Source: Eikenella exigua (lineage in GTDB: Bacteria > Pseudomonadota > Gammaproteobacteria > Burkholderiales > Neisseriaceae). From it: a stretch of 64,000 nucleotides of DNA. The notes under the pieces are model-generated. The model was given only the letters and a program-made list of their open reading frames with translations, made no database searches and was not told the DNA's origin. Position numbers and translations under genes: made by a program. Below, piece by piece: positions 60,076-64,000 of the stretch; position 1 is the stretch's first letter; the number at the start of each line of letters is the position of its first letter. Location of the stretch: assembly GCF_008805035.1 (NCBI RefSeq), contig NZ_CP038018.1, positions 868,001 to 932,000 of the forward strand, given 5' to 3'.

Positions 60076-60945
60076 CTAGCCCGCTGCCAGATTGCGCAGC
60101 TCACGCACCGCATCGGCAATTTCACCCGCAGTCAGGCCGATGGGGCCGATGCCGCGGGCGGCCAGCAGCTCTGCCGCCGTGCCGTGCATCCATACTGCCG
60201 CGCAGGCCGCATCTTGCATGGGCAGATGTTGTGCCAGCAGGGCAGCCATCAGGCCACTCAATACGTCGCCGCTGCCGGCGGTGGCCAAGCCGGGGTTGCC
60301 GCTGTCGTTTTCATACACAATCCGCCCGTTCGGCGTGCACACCACGGTATTCGCACCCTTGAGCACCACATAGCTGCCATAGCGCTCGGCAATCTGAGTT
60401 GCCGCCAAATAGCGGTTGCCCTGCACCTCTTCCACCGTAATACCCAGCAGGCGTGCCGCTTCCAGCGGATGAGGCGTGAGCACCACATTATTGGGCAAGA
60501 ACATAGTCTCTGCCGCCAGCAGGTTCAGCGCATCGGCATCCAACAGCAGCGGTGCATCAGTATGGATGGCCGCTGCCGTGGTCTGCTCCAACAGCTGGCG
60601 CGAGGCATCGCTCATGCCTAAGCCGCAGCCAATAGCGTAAACGCTGATGTCGCACCGCTGCACCAGCTGCTCGGCGGTGGTGATCATGATTTCCGGATAA
60701 TTAGGCAGATACGGTATCGGCAGGCTGTTTTGCGCAAAACCGAGCCACACTTTGCCCGCCCCGCCTTTCAAGGCCGCGCTGGCCGCCAGCACCCCGGCGC
60801 CGGACATGCCGGCCGCGCTGCCCACCACAGCCACCGTGCCGAACGTGCCTTTATGGCTGTCTTCCGAGCGTGGTTTGATTAAAAGGGGGAAACGGAAACG
60901 GGCAGTATGCTGCCACTGCGCCAACTGCTGGGATAAATCTGCCAT
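60076..60945 (-). CDS. nnrD: ADP-dependent NAD(P)H-hydrate dehydratase
   Basis: 289 residues from 60945, chosen because GAGGTTTGAT lies immediately upstream; in-frame starts at 60957 and 60966 lack a site. Carbohydrate-kinase-like YjeF C-terminal domain with KGTFGTVAVVGSA, LLLDADALNLLA, VLTPHPLEAARLLG and the catalytic GSGDVLSGL. Repairs hydrated NAD(P)H; the epimerase domain (NnrE) is absent, so it must be encoded elsewhere. Confidence 0.92.
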   Translation of the reverse strand: MADLSQQLAQWQHTARFRFPLLIKPRSEDSHKGTFGTVAVVGSAAGMSGAGVLAASAALKGGAGKVWLGFAQNSLPIPYLPNYPEIMITTAEQLVQRCDISVYAIGCGLGMSDASRQLLEQTTAAAIHTDAPLLLDADALNLLAAETMFLPNNVVLTPHPLEAARLLGITVEEVQGNRYLAATQIAERYGSYVVLKGANTVVCTPNGRIVYENDSGNPGLATAGSGDVLSGLMAALLAQHLPMQDAACAAVWMHGTAAELLAARGIGPIGLTAGEIADAVRELRNLAAG

Positions 60946-61025
60946 ATCAAACCTCATGTTATTCAATTAGACAAATGCCAAGCAAACGGCATACCGAGAG
61001 TACGGCCATTACGCCGAATATTGAG

Positions 61026-61586
61026 CTAGGGCAAACACGGTGCAGGCCGCCATTGACCTGGTGCCAGTTCCAGCTGCCACAAATCCAGCCGACCGATGCC
61101 CACGCGCACCAGCCGCAGGCAGGGGTAGCCCGCCTTGGCCGTCATGCGGCGGACTTGGCGGTTTTTGCCTTCGCTGATGCGGATTTCCAACCAAAAATCC
61201 GGCACGCTCTTGCGCACCCGAATCGGCGGCACGCGCGGCCACAGGCGGTCGGTTTCCGATTTTTCAGGTAGCCTGATCTGCGCCGGGCGGGTAAAGAAAT
61301 TGCCCAAATCCACACCACGCCGCAATAAATCCAGTTTTGCTTCGTCCGGGCTGCCTTCGAGCTGCGCCCAATAGGTTTTCACCATTTTGTGGCGCGGGTC
61401 GGCAATTTTGGCTTGCAGGCGGCCGTCGGCCATGAGCAGTAGCAGGCCTTCGCTGTCGGTGTCCAACCGCCCGGCAGGATAAACATCGGGCAGGTTGATA
61501 AACTCTTTCAGCGAGCGGTGTTTTTCGTGCGGGCTGAATTGGCAGATAACCCCATAGGGCTTGTTAAAAACGATTAAATCAGACAT
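61026..61586 (-). CDS. rluE: 23S rRNA pseudouridine(2457) synthase-like (RluE)
   Basis: 186 residues of the RsuA/RluB/E/F type. FNKPYGVICQFS at the N-terminus, catalytic Asp in AGRLDTDSEGLLLL, EGKNRQVRRMTAKAGYPCLRLVRVGIG near the C-terminus. No S4 domain is present, consistent with RluE rather than RluB or RsuA. Uptake word near 61264 is in frame (IRLPEKSE). Confidence 0.9.
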   Translation of the reverse strand: MSDLIVFNKPYGVICQFSPHEKHRSLKEFINLPDVYPAGRLDTDSEGLLLLMADGRLQAKIADPRHKMVKTYWAQLEGSPDEAKLDLLRRGVDLGNFFTRPAQIRLPEKSETDRLWPRVPPIRVRKSVPDFWLEIRISEGKNRQVRRMTAKAGYPCLRLVRVGIGRLDLWQLELAPGQWRPAPCLP

Positions 61587-61829
61587 GGTGAGCAGGCCGG
61601 TGGGGGGTTTCAGGTAGCCTTTTGGGCTGGAATGGCTAGATTATATAGCTGAAATCAAAGCTACTCCAGCCACCTACGCCAGTATTTCCAAGCAATGCCA
61701 GCCATCCGGCGGTATAATCATCCCCGGCTGAGCTGAGGCTACCTGAAAACCCGAGCAGCAACGAAGAGGAAGCGTAGCGAGGTTTCGGCCAAACCAAGGC
61801 CCAACCCCCATCTACATAGCGAGAACACC
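61587..61829. other. Divergent intergenic region rluE/rph
   Basis: 243 bases with two uptake words (61608-61619 and 61736-61747) and one copy of the short repeat (near 61757-61788, AGCAACGAAGAGGAAGCGTAGCGAGGTTTC). The promoters of both genes must lie here. No clear consensus boxes. Confidence 0.5.
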
Positions 61830-62564
61830 ATGTCCCCAGCCCCCATCCGCACCGGCCGTGCTGCCGACCAACTGCGCAATATCAGCATCACCCCGCATTT
61901 CCTGCCTCATGCCGACGGCTCTGTCCTGATTGCCTGCGGCAACACCAAAGTGATTTGTACCGCCAGCATCGACGAATCCGTTCCACCCTTTCTACGCGGC
62001 AAAAATCAAGGCTGGGTAACCGCCGAATACGGCATGCTTCCCGCCTCCACCGCCAGCCGCATGCGCCGCGAAGCCGCCCAAGGCAAGCAATCCGGCCGTA
62101 CTCAGGAAATCCAACGCCTGATTGGGCGCTCCTTGCGTGCCGCCGTAGATTTAAGTCAGCTTGGCGAACGCCAAATCCTGATCGATTGCGACGTGATCCA
62201 AGCCGACGGCGGCACCCGTACTGCCAGCATCACCGGCGCATACGTCGCCCTGCATTTGGCCATTGGCAAGCTCTTGGCCGCAGGCAAACTCGCGCACAAC
62301 CCGATTCGTGAAGCCGTAGCCGCCGTGTCGCTCGGCATCGTTGGCGGCGTGCCCCTGCTCGATTTGGACTACCCCGAAGACTCCGGTTGCGACAGCGACA
62401 TCAACCTCGTAATGACCGCCTCCGGCAACATCATCGAAATTCAAGGCACTGCCGAAGGCGCCGCCTTCAGCCCTGCCGCACTCACCCAACTGCTCGCACT
62501 TGGCCAAAAAGGCATCGCCGAACTGCTGCAACACCAGCAGGCCGCCATTGCTGCTGCCGGCTAA
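61830..62564 (+). CDS. rph: Ribonuclease PH
   Basis: 244 residues, RNase PH fold. Phosphate- and RNA-binding residues are in GKNQGWVTAEYGMLPAST, RMRREA...SGRTQEIQRLIGRSLRAAVDL, and catalytic CDVIQADGGTRTASITGAY. Trims tRNA 3' ends phosphorolytically. The C-terminus (LALGQKGIAELLQHQQAA) is complete. CATAGCGAGAACACC precedes the ATG with only weak ribosome-site character. Confidence 0.96.
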   Translation: MSPAPIRTGRAADQLRNISITPHFLPHADGSVLIACGNTKVICTASIDESVPPFLRGKNQGWVTAEYGMLPASTASRMRREAAQGKQSGRTQEIQRLIGRSLRAAVDLSQLGERQILIDCDVIQADGGTRTASITGAYVALHLAIGKLLAAGKLAHNPIREAVAAVSLGIVGGVPLLDLDYPEDSGCDSDINLVMTASGNIIEIQGTAEGAAFSPAALTQLLALGQKGIAELLQHQQAAIAAAG

Positions 62565-62565
62565 G

Positions 62566-62724
62566 GCTACCTGAAAGCCGGTTTAACGCCGCAATCCATT
62601 TCAATTTCGTTGTAGCAGTATTTCAGGTAGCCTCAAAGCGCGCAACAGGCTACCTGAAAACGAAGCTTCCGAAGGAAGCTGAGTTTCTGCGAAGCTAAAA
62701 CCTAGCTGCACCGAAGTTAAAACA
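62566..62724. repeat. Three uptake words and linked short repeats between rph and GST
   Basis: AGGCTACCTGAA near 62566, TTCAGGTAGCCT near 62622 and AGGCTACCTGAA near 62647. The last is followed by ACGAAGCTTCCGAAGGAAGC, GAGTTTCTGCGAAGCTAAAAC and CACCGAAGTTAAAAC, the fullest copy of the short repeat in the window. Confidence 0.75.
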
Positions 62725-62750
62725 AACTGCAATCAAAACGAAGGAAACCC

Positions 62751-63359
62751 ATGAAGTTCTACACCAGCCCCACTTCCCCCTATGGCCGCCTTATCCTGCT
62801 CGCCGCCCTCCCTCAGCATGAGCTCGATTTCGCCATTGCCTACACCAATCCTTGGGAAAACCCCGCCGAGCTCCAAGCCCTCAACCCCTTCTCCCAAGTG
62901 CCCGTTCTGCAAACCGACAGCGGTACCGTTATCGGCAACAGCCCGTTTATCTTGGACTTCCTGCTCGGCCACCCCCTGCACACCGCCGAGCAAACCGCCA
63001 CCGCCGCCTTTGCCTTCTCCCTGCTCGACCAACTGGTGAAACTCTTCGGCCTGCAAAAATTCAAAGCCGAAAACACCCCCGACCACCCGCTCACCGAACG
63101 CGCCCGCGCCGCCTGCATCCGAGGACTGGCCGCCGCCCCGCAGCTGGATGCCGACAGCGGCGATGTCGCCCACCTGGCGCTGGGCATGGCCTTGGTGTTC
63201 ATGCAATACCGCCTGCCTGATTTGCAGCCCCACCTCAGCCCCGCCAACCAAAGCGCATTGGCACAATTCACCGCCCGCGCCGACGTGCGCGCCGTGTCGC
63301 CGGAAAACTTGGAAACCCGCCCCGCCACCTTGGCACAACTGCGGCATGGTTTGGTTTAG
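62751..63359 (+). CDS. Glutathione S-transferase family protein
   Basis: 202 residues. Thioredoxin-like N-terminal domain: MKFYTSPTSPYGRLILLAA with Ser/Pro/Tyr in the active-site region, NPWENPAELQALNPFSQVPVL (cis-Pro) and TVIGNSPFILDFL (glutathione-binding Ser). A helical C-terminal domain (about 85-200) follows. AAGGAAACCC precedes the ATG. Substrate unknown. It belongs to the short bacterial GST class common in Neisseriaceae. Confidence 0.9.
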   Translation: MKFYTSPTSPYGRLILLAALPQHELDFAIAYTNPWENPAELQALNPFSQVPVLQTDSGTVIGNSPFILDFLLGHPLHTAEQTATAAFAFSLLDQLVKLFGLQKFKAENTPDHPLTERARAACIRGLAAAPQLDADSGDVAHLALGMALVFMQYRLPDLQPHLSPANQSALAQFTARADVRAVSPENLETRPATLAQLRHGLV

Positions 63360-63389
63360 CCCTATCCGCATCCCCGCCGACACGGCCAA

Positions 63390-63432
63390 AGGCTACCTGA
63401 AAAACAGCACCGCCGAATTTTCAGGTAGCCTG
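63390..63432 (+). terminator. Uptake-sequence hairpin after the GST gene
   Basis: Inverted words 63390-63401 and 63420-63431. TTATAAT follows at 63436-63442 and may be the -10 of the peroxidase gene. Confidence 0.6.
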
Positions 63433-63488
63433 CCGTTATAATTGCGTGCATCGCCCAAACAATACCAAGACAAGAAAGGATTATCAGC

Positions 63489-64000
63489 ATGAGTACCCCG
63501 CAAACCGCTATCATCCCGGAAACCATCACCGCCGCCATTTATATCGAGGCCGACGTGCGCGACGCCGCCAAAGTCAAAACCGCCTGTCGCGAAGCCCTCG
63601 CCGCGCTGGCCGACTGCCAAACCCGTTTCCCCGGCCACGAGTTGGGCATGACCATCGCCTTCGGTGCAGACTTCTGGCGCGGCCTGAACCACAGCGGCGA
63701 AGGCGAAGAAATCCGCCCCTTCGTGCCGCTGGGCAACGGCCTGTGCCCCGCCACCCAGTGCGATTTGATGATCCATATCCAATCCACCCATACCGGCCTG
63801 AACTATTTGCTGGCGGAAAAAATGCTGGCCGCTTTCGGCGAATCGCTTGAAGTGAAAAACGAAACCCACGGCTTCCGTATGCCGGAAGAGCGCGGGTTGG
63901 ACGGCTTCGTGGACGGTACAGAAAACCCGCACGGCGATGATGAAATCGCTTCCGTGGGCATCATTGCCGAAGGGAAAAGTGCAGGCGGCATCTATGTGGT
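63489..64000 (+). CDS. DyP-type peroxidase (3' end outside window)
   Basis: At least 170 residues, running off the right edge. Starts MSTPQTAIIPE with AGAAAGGATTATC before the ATG. FGADFWRGLN and the GFVDGTENP motif (GXXDG, with the catalytic Asp near residue 148) identify the heme peroxidase family, closest in style to the YfeX/class P type. The proximal His would lie beyond the window. It may deal with peroxides or porphyrins. Confidence 0.92.
   Translation, partial: MSTPQTAIIPETITAAIYIEADVRDAAKVKTACREALAALADCQTRFPGHELGMTIAFGADFWRGLNHSGEGEEIRPFVPLGNGLCPATQCDLMIHIQSTHTGLNYLLAEKMLAAFGESLEVKNETHGFRMPEERGLDGFVDGTENPHGDDEIASVGIIAEGKSAGGIYV

Larger units (their letters stand above)
6950..63431. 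repeat. Dispersed 12-base DNA uptake sequence family (Eikenella dialect)
   Basis: AGGCTACCTGAA and its complement recur about 80 times by eye across this span, with variants such as AGGCTGCCTGAA and TTCAGGTGGCCT. Many are in inverted pairs that act as terminators. Long stretches without any are 1-4500 (only partial words), 33500-36480 (clpB) and 55130-58200 (lon-hupB). The word guides selective DNA uptake by the type IV pilus in Neisseriaceae. Confidence 0.93.

Overview
The window looks like a chromosomal segment of an Eikenella-type member of the Neisseriaceae (Betaproteobacteria). The main evidence is a 12-base word, AGGCTACCTGAA or its complement, that recurs by eye about 80 times (roughly once per 0.8 kb), both between and inside genes. 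This matches the DNA uptake sequence dialect described for Eikenella. Gene order (dapA-bamC, rluD/bamD divergent, lon-hupB-ppiD) and moderately high GC fit. Most of the window is ordinary housekeeping. I see no prophage, CRISPR array, insertion sequence or secretion locus.

Layout. 1-6946: a six-gene, tightly overlapping operon (RDD, SpoIIM-like, DUF4129, DUF4350, MoxR ATPase, DUF58). 7173-13217: rpsU, pgeF with an M14 carboxypeptidase, adk, a CNP1-like protein, msbA. 13335-18625: dsbB, a TonB-dependent siderophore receptor with a candidate Fur site, a CsbD-like protein, an SbmA/YddA-type ABC exporter. 19011-24770: dapA-bamC, a LemA protein, rdgB with a secreted nuclease, a ferredoxin-NADP reductase. 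24900-29352: a decaying zone with an unidentified pseudogene, tRNA-Pro(GGG), a MerR-like gene with ihfA, an M61 peptidase and the relic of a cbb3 oxidase operon. 29462-37299: serS, a PHP phosphoesterase, two small unknown genes, xerC, a thioesterase, clpB and a DUF533 gene split by an amber codon. 37322-45651: zapG-like, DUF4279, pgpA-thiL, rluD and bamD head to head, a J-domain protein, a second ferredoxin-NADP reductase, aroG. 45851-50842: two tandem RDD genes and a four-gene Mn/Fe ABC importer. 50713-64000: clsB-like, a SUKH protein, mnmC-like oxidase, lon-hupB-ppiD, nnrD, rluE, rph, a GST and the start of a DyP peroxidase.

Most unusual: two related Correia-like miniature inverted-repeat elements (50713-50816 with perfect 26-bp termini; 58272-58379), one abutting a possible Fur-controlled promoter of the metal importer; the cbb3 relic; the rluD/bamD start codons that overlap within one CATG; sigma-32-like promoters before lon and clpB; and the heavy use of uptake sequences as coding sequence and as terminator-like hairpins.
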